Source: Microbacterium sp. zg-Y818 (lineage in GTDB: Bacteria > Actinomycetota > Actinomycetes > Actinomycetales > Microbacteriaceae). Taken from it: 64,000 nucleotides of DNA. Shown here one piece after another: positions 33,378 to 42,614 of this stretch. Position 1 is the stretch's first letter; each line of letters opens with the position of its first letter. The position numbers and the translations under genes are program-made. The notes under the pieces were generated by a model. That model did not search any database. It was not told the DNA's origin and saw only the letters and a list, made by a program, of their open reading frames with translations. The stretch covers positions 1,674,001 to 1,738,000 of the forward strand of contig NZ_CP126741.1 in the NCBI RefSeq assembly GCF_030246905.1, written 5' to 3'.

Positions 33378-34673
33378 ATGGCACGCTCTCCCCTCACTTT
33401 AGCCGCGTCAGTCACGTCGGCCCTTCCCCGGGTCGCCGTCGTCGGGGTCGGGGAGCTGACAGAGAGCGCCGCCGGCCGCTTCGATTCGGCGGTGGCCGAC
33501 CTCGACGACGGCCGCCGCGTGGTGGTGCGGGTGGCCAACTCCGCCGAGGCCGCCGACGAGCTGGTCGCCCAGGTGCGCGTGCTGCGGGCCCTGTCGGCCG
33601 GGGTGCGCGGCGTGCTGCCCTTCCGCGCTCCCGAGGTGCTGGGCGAAGCAGGCCTCGGCGGCTCACGGGTGTTCGTGTCCGACCTGCTGCCGGGCTACCG
33701 CGTCGAGGCGGCCCATGTGCCCCCAGGGCGCGGCGTCGCCACGTCGCTGGGCGCCGCGATCGCCGACATCCACGGCCTGCCCATCTCGGTCGTGCGCGAT
33801 GCGGGCCTTCCCGCCCGCACCCCCGCGCAGGTGCGCGACGAAGCCGAACGGATGCTGGATCGGGCCGAGGCCACGGGGCTGCTCCCCTTCGCCCTGCTGC
33901 GGCGATGGAGCACGGCCCTCGCCGCGGACGAGCTCTGGCGGTTCGAGGCCGCCGTGACGCTCGGCGGGGCCGAGCCCACCGCCTTCCTGCTCGAAGACGT
34001 CGACGACGTCCCCACCGTCACCGGCCTGCTGGACTGGCACGGCCTGAGCGTGGGCGACCCTGCGGCTGACCTGCGGTGGCTGGCATCCGCGCCGGAGGCC
34101 GCCGAGGACGTGTACGCGGGCTACCTGGGCCGGGCCCACCGCGCACCCGACGCGCGCCTGCGCGACCGCGCACGCCTCTACGCCGAGCTGGAGTTCGCGA
34201 AGTGGCTGGTGCACGGCCAGGCCGCAGGCAGCGAGAGCGTCGTCAGCGACGCGGTCGCCTTGCTGCAATCCCTCGCCGATGGAGTCGGGGAGACACCGCT
34301 CGTCTCGACCGATGCGGTCGACGTCGACGACGCACTGGCCAGGGTGGGCCGCATGTCGGATGCGACAGGTGAGATCGTCGACACGTCGATGCAGACCGAC
34401 ACGTACGACCCCTCGATGCTCTCGATGTTCGCCCAGGACACCGCCGACAGCGACCCCGACCCCACGGCCCAGCCGACCCAGCCCCTCGAGCTCTCGCTGT
34501 TCTCGTCGGACGACGCCGCGCCGGCCGCGGCCCAGACCTCGGCCGAGGCCACAGCCGCAGCCGCAGCCGCAGCCGAGGCCGACCGCGACGACAGCTCCGC
34601 GGGCCCTGCCCACGAGCAGGAGCGCGACGAGGCCGCCCGCAACGCGCTGCGTCGCTGGAGCACCACCGAGTAA
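33378..34673 (+). CDS. Degenerate aminoglycoside-phosphotransferase-fold protein
   Basis: A 431-residue soluble protein. Residues ~25-330 follow the APH kinase fold: a nucleotide-lobe strand VVVRVANSAEAADELVAQV, a hinge region VFVSDLLPGYRVEAAHVPPG, and the metal-site equivalent LLDWHGLSVGDPAADLRWL. The catalytic HGDxxxxN motif is absent: where it should be, the sequence reads RFEAAVTLGGAEPTAF. Phosphotransfer by the usual mechanism is therefore unlikely. Residues ~335-431 are an acidic, Ala/Ser/Thr-rich, probably disordered tail. TACCCT lies exactly seven bases before the ATG (leaderless). It sits between nudC and adnB and is divergent from nudC. It might be a regulator or scaffold of the repair genes, but there is no direct evidence. 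Confidence 0.7.
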   Translation: MARSPLTLAASVTSALPRVAVVGVGELTESAAGRFDSAVADLDDGRRVVVRVANSAEAADELVAQVRVLRALSAGVRGVLPFRAPEVLGEAGLGGSRVFVSDLLPGYRVEAAHVPPGRGVATSLGAAIADIHGLPISVVRDAGLPARTPAQVRDEAERMLDRAEATGLLPFALLRRWSTALAADELWRFEAAVTLGGAEPTAFLLEDVDDVPTVTGLLDWHGLSVGDPAADLRWLASAPEAAEDVYAGYLGRAHRAPDARLRDRARLYAELEFAKWLVHGQAAGSESVVSDAVALLQSLADGVGETPLVSTDAVDVDDALARVGRMSDATGEIVDTSMQTDTYDPSMLSMFAQDTADSDPDPTAQPTQPLELSLFSSDDAAPAAAQTSAEATAAAAAAAEADRDDSSAGPAHEQERDEAARNALRRWSTTE

Positions 34674-34735
34674 CGACGTTCGGCGCGTCGCGCGGTGAAG
34701 CCGGGCCGCGTCCCGGACGCCGCGGGCAGGCGGGG

Positions 34736-37700
34736 TCACCCCCGCAGCACGACCCCCGCGCCGACGTAGACGAGCGCGACGTCGATGAGCTCCACCGGCA
34801 CCCCGTGCTTGGCGTGGTACGCCGCGCGGTACAGCTCCAGCTGCACCATGCGCTGCTCGCGCTCGGCGGCGGTCGTCGGCGGGCGGCCGGTCTTCCAGTC
34901 GACTATCTCGTAGCGCTCTCCCCGGCGGTAGACGGCGTCGAGCTTGCAGATGATCACGTGCTCCCGGCCGTCGGGCCCGGTCATGGTGAAGTCGATCTCG
35001 GTCTCGACCTCGATCGGGCGCAGCGGCGCCCACTCGGTGGCGGCGAACGCTTGCTTCAGCTGCGCCATCGCCTCAGCGTCGTCGGTGGACAGGGGCGCAG
35101 CGCCGTCGCCGGCGTCGTCGTCGAGCTCCCACAGCGCATCGTCGGTCGACGACCCGGCGCCGACCAGGCCCGATCGGTGTTCCACCCAGGCGTGGAAGAG
35201 GGTGCCCAGACGCGTCTGGCGGTATGGCCGCTCCGGCAGGGGACGCGCGACGGCGGCCACGGTGCCGGCGAAGTCGCTGACGTAGTCCTTGTACCGCGAG
35301 GCCGGGATGCGGGTGGGTGCTGAGCGCACCCGGTCGGCGGCGCGCGCGGCCCGTTCGGCCAGCAGCAGCTCGAGTTCGGGATGCGGCTCGGGCCGGTCTC
35401 CCGCCTGCGCGGCGCGCACCGCCTCGGCGGCGGCGTGCACGGCGTGCGTGCGGGCACCCAGCGGGTCGATCGGCCACGTCAGCAGGCGGCGCTCCCCCAG
35501 GTACGGGTTCTCGTCGGGCTGCGGTTCGGGCGGCTCGACACCGAGCGCCTCCGCCATCTCGAGCAGGAAGACGCTCGGATCGCGCGCGCTGCGCGTGCCC
35601 GACCAGCTCGAGCCGGTCATGAGCAGGTGGTCCCGCGCGCGGGTGACCGCCACATAGGCCAGTCGGCGGTCCTCTTCGAGCTGGCGCGCGCGCTGCGCGG
35701 CGACGAAGTCCTCGAGGGCCGTCTTCAGCCCCTGCTGCGTCGGCGCGTCCTCACGGTGCCAACGCAGCCGCGGCAGCCACGGGGCGTCGCCACGGAACTC
35801 GTACGGCAGCACGCCGAACGACAGCCACCCCTTGGTGTCCTTCGCCGCGGTGGGCAGCTCGTCCTTCACCAGACGCACCACCGCCACGGCATCCCATTCG
35901 AGTCCCTTGGAGCCGTGGATCGTGAGCAGCTGCACGACGTCGTCCTCGGGCGGCTCGGTGCGGGGCGCGAATTCGTCGAGCTTCTCGGCGTGGTCGAGCC
36001 AGGCCAGCAGGCTCGTGAGCGACCCGGTCTCGTCGGCGGCGAGAAAGCCGTGCAGCTCGTCGACGAAAGCGCGCAGCTGCTCGGAGGCGATGCGGGCGGG
36101 ACCGCGCGCCTCGTTCGCGGCGAGTTCGACGTCGAGCCGCAGCTCGAGTTCGATGAGCCGGACGAGTTCGGGGATCGGCAGCCGCGCCGCGCGCCGCAGT
36201 CCCGCGAAGACGGCCCCGGCCTCGCGCAGCCGCTCGCGCGCCGCAGGCGTGAACCCGGCCAGCCACCCGTGGTCCGCGGGGTGGCGCAGCACGAAGTCGA
36301 GCGCATCGATGAGCGAACCCTGGTCCTGGCCCGCCGAACCGCGCAGGCGCTCCGCGACCTCGGGAGCGAGTGGCCGGAGGGCATGGTCGTGCCGCACGAT
36401 GCGGCGGGCGAGCTCCGCCAGGGCGCGCAGGTCCGCCAGGCCGATGGCCCAGCGCGGCCCGGAGAGCAGCCGGATGAGGGCAGAACCCGCGGTCGGGTCG
36501 GCGATCACCCGCAGCGCGGAGACGACGTCGACGACCTCGGGCGTCGACAGCAGTCCGCCGAGCCCCAGGATGCGGTGTGGGATGCCGCGGCGCGCGAGCG
36601 CATCGCCGAAGCGCACCATGTGCTTCTTGCTCCGGAAGAGGATCGCCCCTGTGGTCGCCTGCCCCGCGGCCGCGCGGCGGTCGCGCACGTCGGCGAACCA
36701 CTGCGCGACGCGGTCGGTTTCGGCATCCAGGTCGTCGTCGAAGGCGATCTGCACGTCGCCCTCGGGGGCTGCGGGGCGCGCCAGCAGTTCGTCGACCGGC
36801 ACCGGGGCGGTCGACGCGAGGGGGGCGAGCACGGCGTTGGCCGCCGTCAGCACCCGCCGACTGTTGCGCCAGCTGGTGCGCAGGGCGAAGCGACCGCTCT
36901 CGCCGTCACCGGCGAACGCGCGCGCGAAGTCACCGAGGTTGCCCGCACTCGCCCCCCGCCATCCGTAGATCGACTGGTGCGGGTCGCCGACCGCCATGAC
37001 GCCGGTGCCGCGGAAGAGGGTGGCCAGCAGATCCGTCTGCACGACCGAGGTGTCCTGGTACTCGTCCAGCAACACGACCCGGTACCGATCGCGCAGCTCG
37101 GCGGCCACGGACTCGTGGCTGCGCACGACTTCGAGGGCGCCGGCGACCTGATCCGAGAAGTCGATGACCCCAAGCCGCGCCTTCTGCCTGTCGTACTCGG
37201 CCGCCAGTTCCGCCAGCAGCGACAGCGCACCGACCTTCTCGGCGGCGCGTGCGACCTCGGCGTACACGACCGTGCGCTTGTTCTCGGAGGGGCGCTCGAG
37301 CACGTCCGCGAACCGCTCAGGGAAGGCGGCGAGCTTTGTGAGGGGCACGAGGTTGTCGACGCTGTCACGGGCGATGCGCAGGGCGGCGTCGATGATGCTG
37401 CGCACCGACTCGCCGCGCTCTTCGAGGCGCGGGTCCTCGGAGGCGAGCACGACGCGTCGCATGAGCAGCCAGGCCGCCGAGTCGCTGAGCACCGCCGCCT
37501 GACCGTCGCGGCCGATGCGCACGGCGTGCTCGCGCACGATCGCGTCGGCGAAGCTGTTGTACGTGGACACCGTGGGCCGGTGCAGCAGCGACTCGTCGTC
37601 GGCGTCGTCGGGTACGGCGCCCGTGGCGGCGACGAGGCCCGCGAGAAGGGCCCGCCGCGCGGCGTCGTTGGGCGCGTCGGCGAAGGCATCGAGGCGTCCC

Positions 37701-38023
37701 GCGGCGTGAAGGGCCGGCAGGTGCGCCAGCAGCCCTCGCCTCTCGAACTCCGCCAGGCGCTGCAGCCGCTTGTGGATGCGCTCGGCCAGCTCGCCGGCGG
37801 CCTTGCGGGTGAAGGTCAGTCCCAGCACCTGATCGCGGCGCACCAGGCCGTTGGCGACCAGCCACACCACCCGGCCCGCCATCGTCTCGGTCTTGCCGCT
37901 GCCGGCGCCGGCGACGACGAGGCCCGGCTGCAGGGGCGACTCGATGACGGCCGCCTGCTCCGGCGTCGGCGGGAACTGCCCGAGCGCCGAGGCGATGGCC
38001 TGGGCGGAGATGACACCGGTCAT
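34736..38023 (-). CDS. adnB: AdnB-type helicase-nuclease (UvrD/Rep motor plus PD-(D/E)XK domain)
   Basis: A 1095-residue subunit of the AdnAB double-strand-break resection machine. The N-terminal motor is complete: Walker A VAGAGSGKTET (~38-46), motif Ia LTFTRKAAGEL, motif II VLLDEYQDTSVVQ, motif III VGDPHQSIYGWRGA, motif V TIHGSKGLEWDAV and motif VI YVAVTRARDHLL. The C-terminal RecB-like nuclease has KLDAVYRRG and EIVDWKTGR (catalytic Asp, Asp-x-Lys). In mycobacteria this subunit supplies the drive motor. The ATG overlaps the adnA stop (ATGA), so both subunits are made in a coupled way. Length and architecture match the family. Confidence 0.92.
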   Translation of the reverse strand: MTGVISAQAIASALGQFPPTPEQAAVIESPLQPGLVVAGAGSGKTETMAGRVVWLVANGLVRRDQVLGLTFTRKAAGELAERIHKRLQRLAEFERRGLLAHLPALHAAGRLDAFADAPNDAARRALLAGLVAATGAVPDDADDESLLHRPTVSTYNSFADAIVREHAVRIGRDGQAAVLSDSAAWLLMRRVVLASEDPRLEERGESVRSIIDAALRIARDSVDNLVPLTKLAAFPERFADVLERPSENKRTVVYAEVARAAEKVGALSLLAELAAEYDRQKARLGVIDFSDQVAGALEVVRSHESVAAELRDRYRVVLLDEYQDTSVVQTDLLATLFRGTGVMAVGDPHQSIYGWRGASAGNLGDFARAFAGDGESGRFALRTSWRNSRRVLTAANAVLAPLASTAPVPVDELLARPAAPEGDVQIAFDDDLDAETDRVAQWFADVRDRRAAAGQATTGAILFRSKKHMVRFGDALARRGIPHRILGLGGLLSTPEVVDVVSALRVIADPTAGSALIRLLSGPRWAIGLADLRALAELARRIVRHDHALRPLAPEVAERLRGSAGQDQGSLIDALDFVLRHPADHGWLAGFTPAARERLREAGAVFAGLRRAARLPIPELVRLIELELRLDVELAANEARGPARIASEQLRAFVDELHGFLAADETGSLTSLLAWLDHAEKLDEFAPRTEPPEDDVVQLLTIHGSKGLEWDAVAVVRLVKDELPTAAKDTKGWLSFGVLPYEFRGDAPWLPRLRWHREDAPTQQGLKTALEDFVAAQRARQLEEDRRLAYVAVTRARDHLLMTGSSWSGTRSARDPSVFLLEMAEALGVEPPEPQPDENPYLGERRLLTWPIDPLGARTHAVHAAAEAVRAAQAGDRPEPHPELELLLAERAARAADRVRSAPTRIPASRYKDYVSDFAGTVAAVARPLPERPYRQTRLGTLFHAWVEHRSGLVGAGSSTDDALWELDDDAGDGAAPLSTDDAEAMAQLKQAFAATEWAPLRPIEVETEIDFTMTGPDGREHVIICKLDAVYRRGERYEIVDWKTGRPPTTAAEREQRMVQLELYRAAYHAKHGVPVELIDVALVYVGAGVVLRG

Positions 38024-41000
38024 GAGCTCACCGCGCCGATCGTGTGGATGCGGCAGAGCCCGTAGGAGTGCTCGTCGCGGCAGTGCTCCTCGTAGGGTGC
38101 GACGAAGGACGTTCCGCGCATGACGTCGACGGCCGCGACGACGCGCGCCACGAAGGCGGCACGAGTGTCGTCGTCGAAGGGCAGCTGGCGCGGGGTGACA
38201 TAGTCCTTGGATGCCGCGCTGGGCCGCAGCACCAGCAGCTTCGCCCCACCCGGGCGCGCGCCTTCGGGTGCAGCCACGGCGCCGGACTCGAACGCCAGCT
38301 GGTATGCCGCCAGCTGGGGGTTGTCCGCGACTGCCTTGTCTGTCTGCGGCTCGCTCTTGCCCGTCTTGAGGTCCACGATCACCACGGATCCGTCGGGCCC
38401 GATCTCGACGCGGTCGATGTAGCCGCTGAGCACCGCGTTGTGCTCACCGGCATCGGCAAGCGGAATCGGCACCTCGAAGTGCGGCTCGGCGCTCACGAGG
38501 GTCACGCCCTCACGCTCGGCGTCGCGCAGGTACCGGTGCAGGCGCCGCACGAGGTCGCGCGCTCGGGTGCGCTCGGCGCGGTCGCGCCATGCCGCGTCGA
38601 AGTCGAGTTCCTTCCAGCGCTGCTGCACGATGTCCCAAAGATCTTCCTCATCCAGTCCGGCACCGTGTTCGAGGGCGGCGTGGATCAGGGTGCCGAGGCC
38701 GGCGACCGCCCCGCCCGCGTCGCCGCCCAGCTCGGCGATCACCCAGTCGAGCTGGCACTGCTCCAACGCCTGCAGGCGCGACGGAGACACCCGCACGTCC
38801 TCACGGTCGAGATCCCGCAGCGGCGCGGTGGTGGTCGGGCCGGCCACTCCGTACCACTGGGCGGGGTCAGCGCCCGCGACGCCGGCATCGGCGAGGAGTG
38901 CCAGCTGGCCGGCGGCGGCGGCGCGGGACGCTGCGGGTGCGCGGGGGTCGGTCAGCGCGCGGCGGTGCAGGGCGACGAGTCCGCGCAGGGTGAGTGGATG
39001 CTCGGCCTCTCGCGGTGCCGGCTGCGGATCGGGCAGAAGCTCGAACAGCACGCTGGGCCCGGTGTCGTCGTCGTCGACCGCAGTGACGATGAGCTGCGAG
39101 GTCGCGCGGGAGACCGCGCGGGCGAACAGACGCAGCTCGTCGTGCATCGCCTGCCGCCGCCGGTCGAGCACGTCGGTGGCGTCGTCGCCCTCGACCGCTC
39201 CCGCGAGCCGCCAGGTCTCCAGCAGGCTGCCCCGCAGGCGGGTGTTCGGCCACACGCCGTCCTGCACGCCCGCCACCACGACCGTGTCGAATTCCAGCCC
39301 GAGCGAGCCGGCCGGAGTCAGCACCCGCACGCTCGCTTCGGGCGGGGGCGCCGTGAGGCGGTCCTCGGCCACGTCGCTGTCGAGGATGCCGCGCACGAAC
39401 GCCAGCGGCGGAGCCCCGTCCTCGCGTTCGACGGCCCGCTTCGCAGCCTGGAAGAGCGCGACCACCGCGTCGAGGTCCCGGTTCGCCTGCTCCGCCAGGG
39501 GTCCGTGACCGTGCGCGGCCTCGGCCCACGGGGTCTGCAGCCCCGAGCGTTCCCAGGCCGTCCAGAGCATCTCGTGCACGGTCGCGCCGGCGGCGTGCTG
39601 CGCGGCCAGAAGCGCGAGCGTGCCGGCCACCCTGGCCGCCCGGCGGGCTTCTCGCGTGTCGATGAGCTCCAGTTCCAGCGGCCGCGCCATGCCCGACACG
39701 AGCAGGTCGTGCCCGCTGCGCTCGCCCCCCGCCGCCAGCTCCGTCTGCCGCAGAGTCGTGCGCAGCCGCCGCAGCTCGACCGGGTCCATGCCTGCGGTCA
39801 CGCCCAGCAGCACGTCGGTGACGTCGTCGGCCGTCCATTGCTCGGCCGGACGGGCCGACAGCTCCACGACCCGCAGCAGGTCGCGCACCGGGCGCAAGAC
39901 GCCCAGCGCCTGCCCGGGGCCGCTCGCGCGCGCTGGCACCTCGCGCGCCGCCAGCTCCGCCTCGAGCGCAGAGACCTGGCGGGTGTCGTGGGCGATGACG
40001 GCGCATCGGTCCCACGGCACCCCGTCGCGCAGGTGCCGCTCCCGCAGCAGTCGCGCGATGGCGTCGAACTCCTCCGACGCCGAACGCAGCGTGAAGGCGC
40101 GCACCGAGGCGTGCGGCGCGACCCGATCGTCGGGCTCGGCCGGGCGCACCCGGTGACTGACGATCCCGACGGCGCCGATGCGCTCGGTCACCGACGCCAG
40201 CAGCGACCGCTGCGCCGGGGTTCCCCGGTGCACCCCGGTGAGCACGATCGGCGGGGCCGCCGCCGCCAGCCGTGCGAAGTTGCGCGGTGACGCGCCGCGG
40301 AACGTGCCCGAGCCGACATCGGGGTCGCCGAATGCCATGACGGCGATGCCGTGCGTGCGGCATGCCTCGAGCATCTCGACGCCGCCGAGGGTCAGCTCCT
40401 GCGCGTCGTCGACCAGCAGCACCCGCACCGCGGCGAAAGGTCCGAGCACCGCCGCGCCAGGCGTGCTGGTCCGCAGGATGCCGACGGCTTCGCGCACGAG
40501 TCCGGCGGCGTCTCGGTGCGCCCCGCGCATGTCGGCGCGGACGCGCTCGTACTCCGTCGCGAACGATGCGAGCGACTCCCAGGCAGGCAGCTCCAGCCGC
40601 CGGGCGAACGCGCCGAGACGGGCAGGCGTGACCCCGAGGGTGGTGCACTCCGCGAGGAACGTGCGCACCTCGGCGCGGAACCCCGCCGTGCCGCGGATGG
40701 GAGCGGGCAGCCAGTCCGGCCAGCGGGACGCTCCCGAGGCCTCGTCTTCGGCGTCACCGGCGAGAAGGTCCTGGAGCAGCTGGTCCTCGTCGGCGCCCGT
40801 GAGCAGCTGCGGGGGCTCGCCGCCGCCGTGCACCGCCGCGGCGCGGACGAGCTGGAAGGCCAGCGAGGCCACCGAGCGCGCCAGCGGGCCGGCGGTCGCC
40901 CGGCCCACCGCCAGTGCCAGGCGGTCACGCAGCGCCGTCGCCGCCGTGCGGCTCGAGGTGAGCACGACGATCGTGTCGGGGTCGACGCCGGCGTCGACGA

Positions 41001-41166
41001 GCGCCCGCACGCGCGCCACGAGCGTTGCGGTCTTGCCGGTCCCGGGCGCACCGACCACCACCGCCGACGTCTCCGGCGCAAGGGCGAGGACCTGCCGCTG
41101 AGCGGCGTCGGGGACGAAGGCGGCATCGGAGCCGGGCTCGGGTGCCCTGGGTTCACTCTGTCGCAT
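38020..41166 (-). CDS. adnA: AdnA-type helicase-nuclease subunit with partly degenerate motor
   Basis: A 1048-residue partner of AdnB. Walker A is intact (VVGAPGTGKTATLV, ~38-48), but motif II reads VLLVDDAQELTLGG instead of DEFQD, and the later motor motifs are weak, as reported for mycobacterial AdnA, whose motor is auxiliary. The C-terminal nuclease is intact: GYIDRVEIG and VIVDLKTGKSE. Cysteines in ALEQCQLDW and EEHCRDEHSYGLCRIH suggest an iron-sulfur staple, although only three of the expected four are obvious. A longer frame from 41190 exists, but TACCGT lies exactly seven bases before the ATG at 41166, so that start is preferred. Confidence 0.9.
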   Translation of the reverse strand: MRQSEPRAPEPGSDAAFVPDAAQRQVLALAPETSAVVVGAPGTGKTATLVARVRALVDAGVDPDTIVVLTSSRTAATALRDRLALAVGRATAGPLARSVASLAFQLVRAAAVHGGGEPPQLLTGADEDQLLQDLLAGDAEDEASGASRWPDWLPAPIRGTAGFRAEVRTFLAECTTLGVTPARLGAFARRLELPAWESLASFATEYERVRADMRGAHRDAAGLVREAVGILRTSTPGAAVLGPFAAVRVLLVDDAQELTLGGVEMLEACRTHGIAVMAFGDPDVGSGTFRGASPRNFARLAAAAPPIVLTGVHRGTPAQRSLLASVTERIGAVGIVSHRVRPAEPDDRVAPHASVRAFTLRSASEEFDAIARLLRERHLRDGVPWDRCAVIAHDTRQVSALEAELAAREVPARASGPGQALGVLRPVRDLLRVVELSARPAEQWTADDVTDVLLGVTAGMDPVELRRLRTTLRQTELAAGGERSGHDLLVSGMARPLELELIDTREARRAARVAGTLALLAAQHAAGATVHEMLWTAWERSGLQTPWAEAAHGHGPLAEQANRDLDAVVALFQAAKRAVEREDGAPPLAFVRGILDSDVAEDRLTAPPPEASVRVLTPAGSLGLEFDTVVVAGVQDGVWPNTRLRGSLLETWRLAGAVEGDDATDVLDRRRQAMHDELRLFARAVSRATSQLIVTAVDDDDTGPSVLFELLPDPQPAPREAEHPLTLRGLVALHRRALTDPRAPAASRAAAAGQLALLADAGVAGADPAQWYGVAGPTTTAPLRDLDREDVRVSPSRLQALEQCQLDWVIAELGGDAGGAVAGLGTLIHAALEHGAGLDEEDLWDIVQQRWKELDFDAAWRDRAERTRARDLVRRLHRYLRDAEREGVTLVSAEPHFEVPIPLADAGEHNAVLSGYIDRVEIGPDGSVVIVDLKTGKSEPQTDKAVADNPQLAAYQLAFESGAVAAPEGARPGGAKLLVLRPSAASKDYVTPRQLPFDDDTRAAFVARVVAAVDVMRGTSFVAPYEEHCRDEHSYGLCRIHTIGAVSS

Positions 41167-41301
41167 CGAAGCCACGGTAGCCGCCCCCACCGACGTTCGC
41201 CGACAGCGAGCGCGACCCGTCGGACCGCCGACGGCGCCCGCCCGTGTCGTAGAGTCGGACTGCGCCCGCGGCGATGGCCGGGGCCGGAAAGGCAGTCACC
41301 C

Positions 41302-41526
41302 GTGGAGATCCGCATCGGCATCGTCAACACCGGCCGCGAGCTCGGCTTCGAGACGAACGAGTCCGCCGAGGTATTCAAGACCACCGTCGCCCAGGCGCTG
41401 GACTCCGGCGCCACCCACCTGTCGTTCGTCGACTCGCGGGGCAGCTCCTACATCGTCCCGACCGCCGCGCTGGCGTACATCGAGGTCGGCACCGAGGAGT
41501 CCCGTCGCATCGGCTTCGTCGGCTGA
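41302..41526 (+). CDS. DUF3107 family small protein
   Basis: A 74-residue soluble protein beginning VEIRIGIVNTGRELGFE and containing DSRGSSYIVPTAALAYIEVG. This matches the widespread actinobacterial DUF3107 family (mycobacterial TB9.4/Rv3208A, recalled); its function is unknown. The start is a GTG with aaagg ten bases upstream; a -10 TAGAGT lies at 41252-41257, giving a leader of about 40 bases. A much longer frame through the adnA region is antisense artefact. The gene is followed after four bases by a small membrane-protein gene, so the two form an operon. Confidence 0.85.
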   Translation: MEIRIGIVNTGRELGFETNESAEVFKTTVAQALDSGATHLSFVDSRGSSYIVPTAALAYIEVGTEESRRIGFVG

Positions 41527-41530
41527 CACC

Positions 41531-41818
41531 GTGCAGATCCTTCTGGCCCTGATCGCCGGGGCCGCCCTGGGACTGGCAGCCCACTTCACCGTCGGCGGCC
41601 GCGACACCCGCGGAGCCGTCGTCGGCCCCATGCTGGGCGCCGTTGTCGGCGGACTGGTCTGGATGGTGCTGACGTGGGCGGGAGTCGGCATCGAGAGCCC
41701 TTGGATCTGGGTCGCGTCGTTCGCCGCCCCCGTCGTGGTCTTCCCCGCTCTCGCCGTGCTCACCCGCGCGCGGGTGCAGCACGACGCCCGCGAGCGCGCG
41801 CGCCTCAAGCTGGCCTGA
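41531..41818 (+). CDS. Small hypothetical membrane protein
   Basis: A 95-residue protein with three hydrophobic segments (about 2-18, 30-50, 55-80) and a basic C-terminal tail (RARVQHDARERARLKLA). No family is recognised. The GTG start follows the DUF3107 stop by four bases, so it is likely co-translated. It converges on the ferritin-like gene. Confidence 0.7.
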   Translation: MQILLALIAGAALGLAAHFTVGGRDTRGAVVGPMLGAVVGGLVWMVLTWAGVGIESPWIWVASFAAPVVVFPALAVLTRARVQHDARERARLKLA

Positions 41819-41819
41819 C

Positions 41820-41847
41820 GAGCGTCTCAAGCTCGCCCGAGGCGCTC
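41820..41847. terminator. Hairpin between convergent genes
   Basis: GAGCGTCTC pairs with GAGGCGCTC over nine positions (one G-U wobble) around a ten-base loop, immediately after the stop of the small membrane-protein gene and just before the stop of the opposite-strand ferritin-like gene. No U-tract is present, so efficiency is uncertain. Confidence 0.5.
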
Positions 41848-41852
41848 GAGCC

Positions 41853-42569
41853 TCAGGCGTCCAGGCCCATCGCGCCCATGCGGCGGGAGTGGGCCGCGAG
41901 CAGGTTACTGAACACCGGCTCGACCTTCTGCTCATCGGCGGCGTCGAGTGTCGTCGGTCGCAGCGCGGCGCGGGCGATGAGCAGGGTGTCGCCGACCAGA
42001 CGCCTGCCCCACATCGCCAGCAGCGCGCGCCACTCCTCGTCGGAGTCGATCGCCGCGACGATCATGTCGACGAGGGCCTGCCGATCGTCGTCGGCGCCGA
42101 GGATCGCGGCCGCTTCACGACCCGTCTCGCCGTAGCTGGACGACAGCGCGAGGTAGAAGTCGTCGAGCATGCCCGCGGTGATGTGCACCGACAGCATGGT
42201 CTCGAGGGGCCGCGCACCGTGCGTCGCGCGACGGAAGGCGTCCAGCGGCTCGCGGAACGGCAGCATGATCTCCAGCGCATCGTCGCCGCGCCCACGGATG
42301 AGCTCGACGAGGCCGCGGTGCTTGAGCAACGCAGCCCCGGCGGCGAGTGACAGCGACTCCTTCTGCGACAGCTCGGGGGTGGGGGCGATGAGTTCGCTCA
42401 GAGTCTCGAAGAAGCCCAGCTGGAGGTAGGCGGCCTGGCCCAGGAAGGTGTCGATGTCGGGCGCGAGGGCTTCGAATGCCACCCGCTGGGCATTGCCGAC
42501 GTCGCCGCGCGAACGGAGCGAGAGCGTACGCGCGGCCGGCCGCGCGCGCTTGAGATTCCACCAGGCCAC
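41853..42569 (-). CDS. Ferritin-like (MiaE-type fold) protein
   Basis: A 238-residue all-helical protein. The segments FFETLSELIA, KHRGLVELIRGRG and ADDDRQALVDMIVAAIDSDEEWRALL carry Glu and His at positions suggesting a di-iron four-helix bundle, as in the ferritin-like / tRNA-hydroxylase-like proteins of actinobacteria. The enzymatic role is unknown. The start is taken as the GTG at 42569 (VAWWNLKRARP), eight bases after TATCGT on the minus strand; an in-frame ATG at 42608 would lie upstream of this promoter. It is divergent from the DEAD-box helicase gene, as in M. tuberculosis Rv3210c/Rv3211 (recalled). Confidence 0.7.
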   Translation of the reverse strand: MAWWNLKRARPAARTLSLRSRGDVGNAQRVAFEALAPDIDTFLGQAAYLQLGFFETLSELIAPTPELSQKESLSLAAGAALLKHRGLVELIRGRGDDALEIMLPFREPLDAFRRATHGARPLETMLSVHITAGMLDDFYLALSSSYGETGREAAAILGADDDRQALVDMIVAAIDSDEEWRALLAMWGRRLVGDTLLIARAALRPTTLDAADEQKVEPVFSNLLAAHSRRMGAMGLDA

Positions 42570-42614
42570 GAGACACCACGATACGCACCCGACGGGGCGT
42601 TCCCGCATCTCCGG

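Noticed and set aside
38044..40290. 748-codon open frame antisense to adnA (and similar long frames antisense to adnB, TagF and UPF0182)
   Set aside because: They arise from strong third-position GC bias on the true coding strand; composition is Arg/Gly/Val/His-rich without family motifs.
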